From the NCBI GenBank assembly GCA_946482335.1, contig CAMLRG010000002.1, positions 1 to 64,000 on the forward strand: a stretch of DNA of 64,000 nucleotides, given 5' to 3'. Below, in pieces: positions 41,548 to 50,670 of this stretch; positions within the stretch are counted from its first letter, which is position 1; the number at the start of each line of letters is the position of its first letter. The translations under genes and the position numbers were made by a program. Source of the DNA: an uncultured Duganella sp. (GTDB lineage Bacteria > Pseudomonadota > Gammaproteobacteria > Burkholderiales > Burkholderiaceae). The notes under the pieces are model-generated. The model searched no databases. It was given only the letters and a program-made list of their open reading frames with translations, and had not been told where the DNA came from.

Positions 41548-43470
41548 TTATGCTGCCTTGAGGTCCATGATCCGCAGGTCAGCCGCCACCGTGCCGGTGC
41601 GCCCGTCCTCGAATTTGACCTGGGTTTCGATGTATTGCGAAGCTTTGCCGCCGTACAGTGCCTCGATCAGCACCGCGTACTTCTCGGCGATGAACTTGCG
41701 GCGCACCTTGCGGGTACGCGTCAGTTCATCGTCGTCAGGGTCGAGCTCCTTGTGCAGCACCAGGAAGCGGTGCACTTGCGTATCCACCATCAGGGCTTCC
41801 TGCGCCAGGTCGGCATTGACTTTTTCCACGCATTCCCTGACCAGCGCGTAAGTCTGCTCGTGCGCCGCCAGGTCGGTGTAGCCCGAGTAGGCGATGCCGC
41901 GCCGTTCGGCCCAGTTGCCGACGGCTTCCATGTCGATGTTGATGAAAGCGGTCACCCGGTCGCGCTGGTGGCCGAAGGCCACGGCTTCCTTGATGAAGGG
42001 GAAGAATTTCAGCTTGTTTTCGATGTAGTTGGGCGCGAAGATGGCGCCATTGCTCATCTTGCCCACGTCGGCGGCCCGGTCGATGATGCGCAGGTGGCCG
42101 TCGTGGTCGAAGATGCCGGCATCGCCGGTGTGGAAGTAGCCTTCGCTGTCGATGGCTTCGGCCGTCGCGTCGGGCCGCTTGTAATAGCAGTGCATCAGGG
42201 TCGGCGACTTGACCAGCACCTCGCCGTTCGGCGCCAATTTCACTTCCACCCCCGGCGCGGGTTTGCCGACCGAGTCGAACTTGATTTCGCCGTCCGGCTG
42301 CAGGCAGATATAGGCGCAGGTTTCGGTCGAGCCGTAGAACTGTTTCAGGTTGACGCCGATCGAGCGGTAGAAGCGGAACAGGTCGGGGCCGATCGCAGCG
42401 CCTGCCGTATAGGCCACGCGGATGCGCGACATGCCCAGCACGTTGCGCAGCGGGCCGTATACCAGGATATTGCCCAGCGCGTAGCTGATCCGGTCGCCCA
42501 GCGGCACCGGCTTGCCGTCCAGGATGTCGGAACCTACGCGGCGCGCCACGCCCATGAAGTGATGGAACATCTTGCGCTTGATGGCGCCGGCATCCTCCAT
42601 GCGTATCATCACCTGCGTCAGCATGTTTTCGAAAATGCGCGGCGGCGCGAAATAGTAGGACGGGCCGATCTCGCGCAAATCCGTGGTCACGGTATCGGCT
42701 GATTCGGGGCAGTTGACGGTGAAGCCGGCGGTCATCGCCTGTGCGAAGGAGAACAGGCAGTCGCCCACCCACGCCATCGGCAGGTAGGACAGCACATTCT
42801 CCGCGTCGGTCAGCTTGTCGAAACCGATCCCGCCGATGGCCGCCGACAGCAGGGCCTTGTGGGTCTGGCACACGCCTTTCGGCTTGCCGGTGGTGCCGGA
42901 GGTGTAAAGGATGATGGCGTTGTCGCTTTCCTTGCCTTCTGCGATGGCCGCTTCGTAGAAGCCGGGATGGGCCTTGTCGTATTCACGCCCCAGTTCCTGC
43001 AGGCGGGCATAGGACATCAGTTGCTGGTGGGTGTAGTTGCGCATGCCCCGCTCATCTTCGTAAGCGATATGCGCGATGGCCGGGCATTGCTCGCACAGGT
43101 CGAGCAACTTGTCGACCTGCTCCTGGTCTTCCACGATGGCGTACTGGATTTCCGCATTCTCCAGCACGAAGGCCAGGTCGGCGGCCGGCGCGTCCTGGTA
43201 CATTGGCACCGGCACGCCGCCCAGGCATTGCGCCGCCAGCATTGACCAGTACAGGCGCGGACGGTTGTCGCCGATGATGGCCAGGTTCATGCCGCGCCCA
43301 AAGCCAAGCGCCGCCAGGCCGCAAGCCAGGGCGCGCACTTCGGCGTTCACTTGCTGCCAGTCCCAGGTCTGCCAGATGCCCAGGTCCTTTTCGCGGAACG
43401 CCGGCTTGTGCGGCCGCTCCTTGCCATGCTGGAGCAGCCTGCGAGGGAAGGTCGTCAGATTATCCTGCAC
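41548..43470 (-). CDS. Long-chain acyl-CoA synthetase / AMP-dependent ligase
   Basis: 640 residues. ATP/AMP loop ILYTSGTTGKPKGVCQTHKALL, then FKQFYGSTETCAYICLQPDG-like, YFHTGDAGIFDHDGHLRIIDRAADVGKMSNGAIFAPNYIENKLKF, and a C-terminal lid with FLVLHKELDPDDDELTRTRKVRRKFIAEKYAVLIEALYGG. This FadD15/long-chain acyl-CoA ligase type is often found at the head of HAAT importer operons in betaproteobacteria. It probably traps an imported carboxylate as its CoA ester. The start read from 43470 is divergent to the Crp/Fnr gene; the 123-base gap carries an inverted repeat. Confidence 0.87.
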   Translation of the reverse strand: MQDNLTTFPRRLLQHGKERPHKPAFREKDLGIWQTWDWQQVNAEVRALACGLAALGFGRGMNLAIIGDNRPRLYWSMLAAQCLGGVPVPMYQDAPAADLAFVLENAEIQYAIVEDQEQVDKLLDLCEQCPAIAHIAYEDERGMRNYTHQQLMSYARLQELGREYDKAHPGFYEAAIAEGKESDNAIILYTSGTTGKPKGVCQTHKALLSAAIGGIGFDKLTDAENVLSYLPMAWVGDCLFSFAQAMTAGFTVNCPESADTVTTDLREIGPSYYFAPPRIFENMLTQVMIRMEDAGAIKRKMFHHFMGVARRVGSDILDGKPVPLGDRISYALGNILVYGPLRNVLGMSRIRVAYTAGAAIGPDLFRFYRSIGVNLKQFYGSTETCAYICLQPDGEIKFDSVGKPAPGVEVKLAPNGEVLVKSPTLMHCYYKRPDATAEAIDSEGYFHTGDAGIFDHDGHLRIIDRAADVGKMSNGAIFAPNYIENKLKFFPFIKEAVAFGHQRDRVTAFINIDMEAVGNWAERRGIAYSGYTDLAAHEQTYALVRECVEKVNADLAQEALMVDTQVHRFLVLHKELDPDDDELTRTRKVRRKFIAEKYAVLIEALYGGKASQYIETQVKFEDGRTGTVAADLRIMDLKAA

Positions 43471-43542
43471 GAATGTCTCCTTGGATTTTTGGATGCCTGT
43501 AGCTTTTTGTGTGATGATATTAGCGTGAGCTATGTCGCAAGG

Positions 43543-43560
43543 TTGTCATTTCAAAGACAA
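43543..43560. promoter_or_regulatory. Inverted repeat in the divergent acyl-CoA ligase / Crp-Fnr promoter gap
   Basis: TTGTCATTTCAAAGACAA is an 18-base imperfect palindrome (seven of nine pairs match) 33 bases before the Crp/Fnr ATG. It is a plausible operator for the Crp/Fnr-type regulator it precedes, which would then control itself and the importer operon. It does not match the Crp or Fnr consensus, so binding is only a guess. Confidence 0.35.
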
Positions 43561-43593
43561 TTCGACGACTTTTGATGGTGCGACGCAACAACG

Positions 43594-44277
43594 ATGAAAA
43601 CCGAACCGAGCCTGATCGAAGCCATTCGCAGCTCCACCTGGGCGCCGGTGCTCACTGCGGAGCAACTGGCGCGCGTGGAAGCGACCTGTTACGAGGAATT
43701 CATCCCCAAAGGGGGCTTCGTTTGCCATAAGGGCGAAATTGTCGATAACTGGATCGGTATTATTTCAGGCATGGTGAAAATGAATAATTTTTCGCCGAGC
43801 GGTAAAAGCGTCACATTTACCGGCGTGCCACCCGGCGGCTGGTTTGGCGAAGGTTCATTACTAAAAGACGAGCGCCGCCGATACGACGCCATGACCCTGC
43901 GCGACAGCCGCATCGCCCGCATGCCGGCCGTCACTTTCCATTACCTGCTCGAGAATAGCCTACCCTTCACCCGTTTCCTTTTGATGCAGCTCAACGAACG
44001 TTTGGGTCAATTTATCGGCATGGTGGAAAACGAACGCTTGCTCGATCCCGACACCCGCGTTGCTCGCTGCCTGGCGTCACTATTTAATTCCCATTTGTAT
44101 CCCGGCATCGAGCGCCTGGTGCAGATTTCGCAGGAAGAGGTCGGCTTGTTGTCGGGCTCCTCACGCCAGCGCGCCAACCAGGCCTTGCAAGTCCTTGAAA
44201 AGCAGGGGCTGTTGCGCGTGGACTACGGCGGCATCCGCATCCTCGACCTCGACGGTTTGCGCCGCTTCGAGGCGTAA
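43594..44277 (+). CDS. Crp/Fnr-family transcription regulator
   Basis: 227 residues. Cyclic-nucleotide-binding-like barrel in residues ~20-130 (CHKGEIVDNWIGIISGMVKMNNFSPSGKSVTFTGVPPGGWFGEGSLLKDERRRYDAMTLRDSRIARM). A long dimer helix follows, then a C-terminal winged helix (RLVQISQEEVGLLSGSSRQRANQALQVLEKQGLLRVDYGGIRILDLDGLRRF). There are no Fnr-type N-terminal Cys, so it is not an oxygen Fe-S sensor. It is divergent from the acyl-CoA ligase/importer operon and likely its local regulator. Ligand unknown. Confidence 0.88.
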   Translation: MKTEPSLIEAIRSSTWAPVLTAEQLARVEATCYEEFIPKGGFVCHKGEIVDNWIGIISGMVKMNNFSPSGKSVTFTGVPPGGWFGEGSLLKDERRRYDAMTLRDSRIARMPAVTFHYLLENSLPFTRFLLMQLNERLGQFIGMVENERLLDPDTRVARCLASLFNSHLYPGIERLVQISQEEVGLLSGSSRQRANQALQVLEKQGLLRVDYGGIRILDLDGLRRFEA

Positions 44278-44356
44278 TTTTCCGCACGCGTTAAGTTAAG
44301 CGCCGAACAATGTCCGCACCGCCCCTTGGTTTAGCCTAACGGGCTGTGGGGAGAAT

Positions 44357-45337
44357 ATGGAACGACGCATAAAGTGGCTGTTGGCTGGTGCCGCGCTGGG
44401 GACAGCGTATGCCGTGGTGCGGGCGAATACGGCGCAAGCAGAGCGGCAGATGCCGCCCAGCGGACAATTCATCGAAGTGGATGGCGTGCGCCTGCACTAC
44501 ATTGAACAGGGCAGCGGACCGGTGGTCCTGCTATTGCACGGCAACGCCGGCATGGCGCAGGATTTCGCCGCTTCCGGCCTGATCGAGCGGCTGGCCGAGG
44601 ACCACCGGGTAATCGCCATCGACCGCCCGGGATTTGGCTACAGCACGCGGCCACGCGGCCGGTTCTGGACGGTCGACCACCAGGCGCGCTTGCTGCTGCA
44701 GGTGCTGCAGCGCATGGAAGTGGCCGAAGCCATCGTGTTTGCCCATTCCTGGGGCACGTTGGTGGCGATGGCCATGGCGGCGCTGGAGCCGGGAGTGGTG
44801 CGTGGGCTGGTGCTGGCGTCGGGCTATTACTACCCGACCTTCCGTATCGATGCGCCGCTCCAGGCCGGACCCGCAATACCGCTGTTGGGCGATGTGCTGC
44901 GGTTGACAATCTCGCCGCTGCTTTCCCGCCTGATCTGGCCACTGCAGGTCTGGCGCTTGTTCAGTCCTTTGCCGGTGCCGGCGGCTTTTCGGCGCCTGCC
45001 GAAATGGCTATCCCTGCGCCCGCTCCAGTTGCGCGCGTCGGCCGCGGAGGCAGCGATGATGGTGCCGGCCGTGGCGTTGATGAAGACCGGTTATGCCGGC
45101 CTGCTGCTGCCGGTCACCCTGATGGCTGGAAAGGGCGACAAGATGGCCGATCCGGACTTCCACTCGGCGCGCCTGCACCGTGAGCTGTTGCAGTCGGAGC
45201 TGCGCCTGGTGGAGGGCGGCCATATGCTCCATTACTCCGCGCAGGACGAGATCGTGGACGCCGTGCGCGGCATCGTGCAGCGCCGCCCCGGATTGGCGTT
45301 TCCCCGGCCCCAGCGAAGCGATCTGCTGCAGACGTAA
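44357..45337 (+). CDS. Alpha/beta hydrolase
   Basis: 326 residues. An N-terminal membrane-directed helix (KWLLAGAALGTAYAVVRA) is followed by an alpha/beta hydrolase core: GPVVLLLHGNAGMAQDFAASGLIERLAEDHRVIAIDRPGFGYSTRP, the nucleophile Ser in VFAHSWGTLVAMAMA, and the C-terminal His in VEGGHMLHYSAQDEIVDAV. The lid region is rich in Leu and Trp. Substrate cannot be named. It stands 18 bases from the peptidase gene on the same strand. Confidence 0.85.
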   Translation: MERRIKWLLAGAALGTAYAVVRANTAQAERQMPPSGQFIEVDGVRLHYIEQGSGPVVLLLHGNAGMAQDFAASGLIERLAEDHRVIAIDRPGFGYSTRPRGRFWTVDHQARLLLQVLQRMEVAEAIVFAHSWGTLVAMAMAALEPGVVRGLVLASGYYYPTFRIDAPLQAGPAIPLLGDVLRLTISPLLSRLIWPLQVWRLFSPLPVPAAFRRLPKWLSLRPLQLRASAAEAAMMVPAVALMKTGYAGLLLPVTLMAGKGDKMADPDFHSARLHRELLQSELRLVEGGHMLHYSAQDEIVDAVRGIVQRRPGLAFPRPQRSDLLQT

Positions 45338-45355
45338 TCGCGGTATGATGGTGCC

Positions 45356-47146
45356 ATGGATGAATCAACTAGCAATAAGCTGGAGGGATTGCGCGCGGCC
45401 ATGCGCCGCCACCAGGTGGATGCCTGCCTGGTCCCTTCCTCGGACCCGCACCTGTCGGAATACCTGCCGCCGCGCTGGAAGGGGCGGGAGTGGCTGTCGA
45501 ACTTCACCGGCTCGGTCGGCACCTGCATCATCACCCAGGATTTCGCCGGCGTCTGGACCGATGGCCGCTACTGGACACAAGCCGAGTCCGAGCTGGCCGG
45601 GACCGGCGTCAAACTGATGAAAATTCCATCGGGAGCCAGCGTGCAGTACATCGACTGGCTGGCCGACACGTTGAAACCGGGCCAGGTGCTGGCAGTGGAC
45701 GGCGCTGTGCTGGGGCTGTCGGTTGCCCGCCTGCTGCAGGCGCGCGGCATCGCCATGCGCACCGACCTCGACCTGCTGGACGAAGTGTGGGGCGACCGTC
45801 CAGGCTTGCCGGATGCGCCGGTCTACGAACATCAGCGCCCCCACGCCGGCAAGCCGCGCGCCGCCAAGCTGGCGGCCTTGCGGGCCGAGATGGCGCGCCA
45901 CGGCGCGACGCACCACGTCATCTCGACCCTGGACGATATCGCTTACCTGTTCAACCTGCGCGGTTCGGACGTCAATTACAACCCGATCTTCCTGTCCCAT
46001 GCGCTGCTGGACCAGGAGCGCGCCATGCTGTTCGTCGCCACCGGCAAGGTCGATCCGGCCCTGGCCGGCCTGCTGGCGGCCGACAACGTCTTCGTCGAAC
46101 CGTATGAAGAAGCGGCGCAGGCGCTGGCCACGCTGCCCCCCGGCAGCACGCTGCTGCTCGACCCGCGCCGCATCACTTTCGGCATGCGCCAGGCGGTGCC
46201 GGATAGCGTCAAGGTGATCGAAGCCGTCAACCCGACCACCTTCGCCAAATCGCGCAAGACCGGGCAGGAAGCCGACCATGTGCGCGCCACGATGGAGCAG
46301 GACGGCGCCGCGCTGTGCGAATTTTTCAGCTGGCTGGAACAGACGCTGTCCGACAGCGCGCGCGAGCCGCTGACGGAGTACGCCATCGGCCAGCGCCTGC
46401 TGGAAGCACGCCGCCGCCGTCCCGGCTTCGTCAGCCCGAGTTTCGGCACGATTGCGGGCTTCAATGCCAATGGCGCGATCATGCATTACCGCGCGCCGGC
46501 GCAAGGCAGCGCTGTGGTCGAAGGCGATGGCTTGCTGCTGATCGATTCCGGCGGGCAGTACAGCGGCGGCACCACCGACATCACCCGCGTGGTGCCGGTG
46601 GGCGCCGTTACGTGGGAACACAAGCGCGACTTCACCCTGGTGCTGAAGGGCATGATGGCCTTGTCCGTCGCCCAATTCCCGCGCGGCGTGAAGTCGCCGA
46701 TGCTCGACGCGCTGGCGCGTGCGCCGCTGTGGGCGGCCGGCATCGATTTCGGCCACGGCACCGGGCACGGCGTGGGCTACTTCCTGAACGTGCATGAAGG
46801 ACCGCAATCGATCTCCCCATCCACGCCGCCGGAGCCGCACACGGCGATGGAGCCTGGCATGATCACGTCGAACGAGCCGGGCATTTACAGGCCGGGTAAA
46901 TGGGGCATCCGTATCGAGAACCTGGTGCTGAACGTACCCGCGGCCGATTCGGAGTTCGGCGAATTCCTGCGTTTCGAAACCCTGACCCTGTGCCCGATCG
47001 ACACGCGCTGCATCGACAAACCGCTGTTGCGTGAAGACGAAGTGCGCTGGCTGAACGATTACCATGCCACCGTGCGCCAGCGTTTGCGCCCGCATGTCGA
47101 GGGCGCCGCGCTGCGCTGGCTGGAACAGCGGACGGAGGCGATATGA
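45356..47146 (+). CDS. pepP: Xaa-Pro aminopeptidase (M24B, three-domain type)
   Basis: 596 residues, the size of the long aminopeptidase P form. Two N-terminal creatinase-like domains (SDPHLSEYLPPRWKGREWLSNFTGSVG, GVWTDGRYWTQAESEL) precede the metallopeptidase domain. The latter has the metal ligands LLIDSGGQYSGGTTDITR (two Asp), GHGTGHGVGYFLNVHEGP (His), MITSNEPGIYRPG (Glu) and GIRIENLVL (Glu). It cleaves the N-terminal residue of peptides with Pro in second position, using two Mn ions. The final residues overlap the next gene by four bases. Confidence 0.92.
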   Translation: MDESTSNKLEGLRAAMRRHQVDACLVPSSDPHLSEYLPPRWKGREWLSNFTGSVGTCIITQDFAGVWTDGRYWTQAESELAGTGVKLMKIPSGASVQYIDWLADTLKPGQVLAVDGAVLGLSVARLLQARGIAMRTDLDLLDEVWGDRPGLPDAPVYEHQRPHAGKPRAAKLAALRAEMARHGATHHVISTLDDIAYLFNLRGSDVNYNPIFLSHALLDQERAMLFVATGKVDPALAGLLAADNVFVEPYEEAAQALATLPPGSTLLLDPRRITFGMRQAVPDSVKVIEAVNPTTFAKSRKTGQEADHVRATMEQDGAALCEFFSWLEQTLSDSAREPLTEYAIGQRLLEARRRRPGFVSPSFGTIAGFNANGAIMHYRAPAQGSAVVEGDGLLLIDSGGQYSGGTTDITRVVPVGAVTWEHKRDFTLVLKGMMALSVAQFPRGVKSPMLDALARAPLWAAGIDFGHGTGHGVGYFLNVHEGPQSISPSTPPEPHTAMEPGMITSNEPGIYRPGKWGIRIENLVLNVPAADSEFGEFLRFETLTLCPIDTRCIDKPLLREDEVRWLNDYHATVRQRLRPHVEGAALRWLEQRTEAI

Positions 47147-47406
47147 GCCGCTCGACCAAGGCATCCAGCGCCCTGGCGCGCTTGAAGGAGCGCTCCGGCA
47201 ACCAGGCGTATTCGATGACCATGACCGGCAGCGGCCACTTCTTCCTGACGGAAGGGCCCGGCCAGCCGCCGCTTTGCCCACCGATGGAGCTGGATGACTT
47301 TGTGGCCTTCGTCAATGCGCAAGGCCCGCAAAAGGTGAAGCGCGTCAGCAAGCTCGATGTGGCATTCGAACAGCAGCTCGCGGCCAAGAAAACACCAAAA
47401 CCATAA
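47143..47406 (+). CDS. Small hypothetical protein after pepP
   Basis: 87 residues: an N-terminal basic helix (MSRSTKASSALARLKERSGNQ) then a compact part YSMTMTGSGHFFLTEGPGQPPLCPPMELDDFVAFVNAQGP and a Lys-rich tail. I recognise no family. It overlaps pepP by four bases and the MgtC gene follows after 12, so it is read as part of the operon. The composition is ordinary. Confidence 0.6.
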   Translation: MSRSTKASSALARLKERSGNQAYSMTMTGSGHFFLTEGPGQPPLCPPMELDDFVAFVNAQGPQKVKRVSKLDVAFEQQLAAKKTPKP

Positions 47407-47418
47407 AGAGAGGCAGCC

Positions 47419-48162
47419 ATGCCCAGTATCGAGTTCCTGCGTGCCTACTGGTCGTCCGGCGAATTGGCGACCAACCTGGTGATCCTGATGAACCTGGTCG
47501 GGGCGCTCCTGCTTGGCCTGCTGGTCGGCTATGAGCGTTCCTACCATGGCCGAGCGGCGGGCATGCGCACTTATGGCCTGGTGTGCATGGCGTCGGCCGC
47601 CCTGACCGTGGTGTGCGGCTACCCGTCGCTCTGGTTCGGCGGCCATATGACCGAGCTGATCGGCACCGATCCCACCCGCGTGATCCAGGGCATCGTGACC
47701 GGCATCGGTTTCCTCGGCGCCGGCGTCATCATGCGCGAAGGGTTCAATATTTCCGGCCTGACCACGGCGGCGTCGATCTGGGCTTCTTCCGTGATCGGCG
47801 TGGCGGTCGGGCTGGGCTTCTATCTTGGCGCCATGGGCCTGGCATTCCTGTGCGCGATGGCGATGATCTTCCTGTCCAAGGTGGAGAAGTGGCTGCCGTC
47901 GCGCCACGCGATTGCCATCACCATGCGTTTCAAGCCCGGCGTGGAACCGAAGGAAGACCAGCTGCGCGCCATGGCCCTGGAGCGCGGCTACGAAATCGCC
48001 GGCGGTTCCCTCACCATCGGCATGGACCAGGGCAAGCAGGAGTGGCGCTTCGTCGCGCTGGCCCTCAGCAAGCGCAGCGGTTCGCCGCTGTCCCGCATCG
48101 CCGAGGAGATGGCGCATTTTGACGGCATCGACAGCTTCCAGGTGACCCACGCACGCAACTAG
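47419..48162 (+). CDS. MgtC/SapB family membrane protein
   Basis: 247 residues. The N-terminal ~150 residues have five membrane helices with the MgtC signature LVGALLLGLLVGYERSYHGRAAGMRTYGLVCMASAALTVV, VIQGIVTGIGFLGAGVIMREGFNISGLTTAASIWASSVIGVAVGLGFY. The C-terminal soluble domain (~160-247) is ACT-like. MgtC modulates membrane potential/ATP synthase and helps growth in low magnesium; in non-pathogens the role is unclear. It starts 12 bases after the small hypothetical gene. Confidence 0.88.
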   Translation: MPSIEFLRAYWSSGELATNLVILMNLVGALLLGLLVGYERSYHGRAAGMRTYGLVCMASAALTVVCGYPSLWFGGHMTELIGTDPTRVIQGIVTGIGFLGAGVIMREGFNISGLTTAASIWASSVIGVAVGLGFYLGAMGLAFLCAMAMIFLSKVEKWLPSRHAIAITMRFKPGVEPKEDQLRAMALERGYEIAGGSLTIGMDQGKQEWRFVALALSKRSGSPLSRIAEEMAHFDGIDSFQVTHARN

Positions 48163-48171
48163 GAGATAGAT

Positions 48172-48756
48172 TTGGTCATCCATTCCCAAGACGTACTTGA
48201 TTTCTGGTTCCTGCCGATCGGCGCCAAGGGACACAATATGCAGCGCCCGGAGTGGTGGCGCAAGGACGATGCGTTCGACCGTGCGATATTCCAGCAGTTC
48301 GGGGATACCGTCGAAGAGGCGCTGCTGGGCGGCCTGCGGCAATGGGACGATGAGGGCACGCAAGGCACGCTGGCACGCATCATCGTGCTCGACCAGTTCA
48401 CCCGCAACGTCTACCGCGGTACGCCCAAGGCATTCGCCGGCGACGCGCTGGCATTGGAAGCGGCGCGCGCCCTGGACGATTCCGGCGCCAACCAGACCTT
48501 GCCGCCGGCGCAGCGCGCATTCTCCTACATGCCGCTGGAGCATTCGGAAAACCTGTCGATGCAGATGCGCTGCGTCGACCTGTTCGAGATGCTGGCTGCG
48601 GATGCGCCGGGCTACGCCGACATGCTCGATTACGCGAAGAGGCACTATGAGGTGATCCGCCGCTTTGGCCGCTTCCCGCACCGTAATGCCATCCTCGGGC
48701 GCGAATCGACGCCGGAGGAAATCGAATTCCTCAAGCAGCCCGGATCGAGCTTCTGA
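48172..48756 (+). CDS. DUF924 family protein
   Basis: 194 residues from a TTG start at 48172, seven bases after an AGGAG. Features VLDFWFLPIGAKGHNMQRPEWWRKDDAFDRAI, ARIIVLDQFTRNVYRGTPKAFAGDALALEAARALDDSG, FSYMPLEHSENLSMQMRCVDLF and RFPHRNAILGRESTPEEIEFLKQPGSSF are the DUF924 (YbaK/TPR-like) signature. All-helical, cytoplasmic, function unknown. The stop overlaps the next start (TGATG). Confidence 0.88.
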   Translation: MVIHSQDVLDFWFLPIGAKGHNMQRPEWWRKDDAFDRAIFQQFGDTVEEALLGGLRQWDDEGTQGTLARIIVLDQFTRNVYRGTPKAFAGDALALEAARALDDSGANQTLPPAQRAFSYMPLEHSENLSMQMRCVDLFEMLAADAPGYADMLDYAKRHYEVIRRFGRFPHRNAILGRESTPEEIEFLKQPGSSF

Positions 48757-49586
48757 TGCGCACCCTGTCGGTCATTGGTGGCGGCCACGTGGGCCGCGTG
48801 CTGGGGCGCTTGTTTTCAGCCGCCGGCGCCTTTGCCCTGCAGGATGTGCTGGCCCGTTCTGCGGATAGCGCGGCGCAGGCGGTTGCCTTTATCGGCGCGG
48901 GCAGCGCAGCTGTGGCAGGCGGCACCATCCGCCGTGCCGACGTGTATATGCTGACGGTTACCGACGACCAGATCGCTCCCGCTTGCGAGGCCCTTGCGGC
49001 GGCCGTGCCGTTGCAAGGCGCGGTGGTGTTCCATTGCAGCGGCGCCATGGCGTCGGACCGGCTGGCGGCCGCCCGTGCAGCCGGCGCCCATGTCGCGAGC
49101 GTGCATCCGATCCGCAGTTTTGCCGATGTGGATGCCGTGGCGGCGGGTTTTGCCGGCACCTTCTGCGGCGTGGAAGGCGACCGCCAGGCACTCGATGTGC
49201 TGCTGCCGGCGCTGGCGGCGATTGGGGCGAAGGCGGTACCGATCGATCCGGCCGCCAAGACCGTGTATCACGCGGCAGCGGTCTTTGCCAGCAACTACCT
49301 GGTGACCGTGATCGATGCTGCCCTGCGTGCCTACCAGGCGGCCGGCATACCGGAGTCGGTGGCACGCGAACTGGCGCGGCCGCTGGCAGTGGAATCGATG
49401 GACAATGCATTCCGGCTGGGCGCCGCGCCGGCACTCACCGGACCGGTGGCACGCGGCGATATGGCAACCGTGCAGCGGCAGCAGGACGCCGTGACGGCAT
49501 GGGATGCCGCCACGGGCCAGCTGTATGCGGCACTTGTGCCGCCCACCGTGGCGCTGGCCGAACGCAAGCGTGCGCGCCAGCCTTGA
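48756..49586 (+). CDS. Rossmann/DUF2520 NADP-binding protein
   Basis: 276 residues. An N-terminal Rossmann motif TLSVIGGGHVGRVLGRLFSAAG binds NAD(P), followed by YMLTVTDDQIAPACEALAAAVPLQGAVVFHCSGAMASDRL. The C-terminal DUF2520 helical domain includes PAAKTVYHAAAVFASNYLVTVIDAALRAYQAAGI. Proteins of this type resemble pyrroline-5-carboxylate/6-phosphogluconate-like dehydrogenases but have unknown substrates. Overlaps the DUF924 stop. Confidence 0.88.
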   Translation: MRTLSVIGGGHVGRVLGRLFSAAGAFALQDVLARSADSAAQAVAFIGAGSAAVAGGTIRRADVYMLTVTDDQIAPACEALAAAVPLQGAVVFHCSGAMASDRLAAARAAGAHVASVHPIRSFADVDAVAAGFAGTFCGVEGDRQALDVLLPALAAIGAKAVPIDPAAKTVYHAAAVFASNYLVTVIDAALRAYQAAGIPESVARELARPLAVESMDNAFRLGAAPALTGPVARGDMATVQRQQDAVTAWDAATGQLYAALVPPTVALAERKRARQP

Positions 49587-49626
49587 GCGGCGCGGCAACA
49601 GGCGCGCCGTGCCGCAGGCCCGTGAG

Positions 49627-50124
49627 TCAACCGGGCAGGACGCAGCCATTGGCGTCGCACGCTGCGCCATCGGCAGCCTGCGCCACCGTCGGCTGCCCGG
49701 CCAGCAGACGCCCGATCACGCCGCCCAGCACCATATCGTCGATGCGGCCGAAGTGGTTCAGGCGCAGCCGGCCGTCGCGGTCGAACAGCAACAGGCTGGG
49801 CGTGCCGCGCAGCGCGTAATGCCGCATCGTAGCCGGCACCGGCGAGCCGGCCACCGCCTGGTCGACCGCCACCGGAAACCGCAGCCGATACTCGTGGATG
49901 AACGCCTCCAGGGCACGCGGCGTCATCACATCGTGGTGCTCGAACACGCTATGCAGCCCGATCACCACCAGCTCAGGAAATGCTTGCCGCATCTTGACCG
50001 CCTGCGGGATACCGTGCGCCACACAGCCCGGGCACAGCATCTGGAACGCATGCAGCGCCACCACCTTGCCTTCCATTACCGGCCGCTCCCCGTTGAGCCA
50101 CGCCGAAACCTCGAGCCGTATCAT
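49627..50124 (-). CDS. Thioredoxin-fold redoxin
   Basis: 165 residues from the ATG read at 50124 that overlaps the stop of the upstream AhpD-like gene (ATGA). A thioredoxin-like domain with the redox pair Cys31-x-x-Cys34 in ALHAFQMLCPGCVAHGIPQAVKMRQAF, then VAVDQAVAGSPVPATMRHYALRGTPSLLLFDRDGRLRLNHFGRIDDMVLGGVIGRLL. No signal peptide. It ends with a Cys pair in a short tail (GAACDANGCVLPG). Probably the reductant or partner of the AhpD-like protein; both follow an operator-like site shared with a MarR gene. Confidence 0.82.
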   Translation of the reverse strand: MIRLEVSAWLNGERPVMEGKVVALHAFQMLCPGCVAHGIPQAVKMRQAFPELVVIGLHSVFEHHDVMTPRALEAFIHEYRLRFPVAVDQAVAGSPVPATMRHYALRGTPSLLLFDRDGRLRLNHFGRIDDMVLGGVIGRLLAGQPTVAQAADGAACDANGCVLPG

Positions 50125-50648
50125 TTGGCGCGCAGCTTTACGGCAGGGAAATCGAGCGGGACCTTGAACGCCACGTTCACGTAATTGGTGAACAGGTTGA
50201 GCGCCACATGGGCCATGATTTCCATGATTTCCTCGTCGCCGAAGCCCACCGCGCGCAATTCTTCCACCTGTCCATCGTCGATCTTGGCTCGGTTGTTGAC
50301 CACCGCCAGGGCAAAGCGCAGGGCGGCGGCAGTTTTCGGATCGCTGGACTGGCCAGCCTGGGCCGCGCCCATTTCCTCCGCGCTGGCGCCCGCCTGGCGG
50401 CCGAGGACGGTATGCGCCGCCAGGCAATACTCGCAATCGTTGCGGTCGGCGATCGCCACCGCGATGTGCTCGCCCAGTTTGGCGCCGAGCTTGCCGCCAC
50501 CCAGGGCGCCGAAGCTGCCCCACATGCTTTCCAGGGCGGCCGGCGAATTCGAGACTGCCTTGAACATATTGGGCGTGGCGCCGAAAGCCTGGTGGATCCG
50601 GGCCAGCAGGCCGGTGGAATCATTGCTGTTCAATGCGATGCGCGACAT
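50121..50648 (-). CDS. Carboxymuconolactone decarboxylase/AhpD-like peroxidase-related protein
   Basis: 175 residues. The AhpD-type active site is VAIADRNDCEYCLAAHTVLG (Cys72-x-x-Cys75 and His79), flanked by NMFKAVSNSPAALESMWGSFGALGGGKLGAKLGEHIAVA and a C-terminal EEIMEIMAHVALNLFTNYVNVAFKVP. It reduces hydroperoxides or serves as a disulfide relay. It leads a two-gene operon with the redoxin. An AGGANTCCT palindrome lies 23 bases upstream, repeated upstream of the divergently regulated MarR gene. Confidence 0.85.
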   Translation of the reverse strand: MSRIALNSNDSTGLLARIHQAFGATPNMFKAVSNSPAALESMWGSFGALGGGKLGAKLGEHIAVAIADRNDCEYCLAAHTVLGRQAGASAEEMGAAQAGQSSDPKTAAALRFALAVVNNRAKIDDGQVEELRAVGFGDEEIMEIMAHVALNLFTNYVNVAFKVPLDFPAVKLRAK

Positions 50649-50670
50649 GGTGGAATCCTTTCATTAAAAT

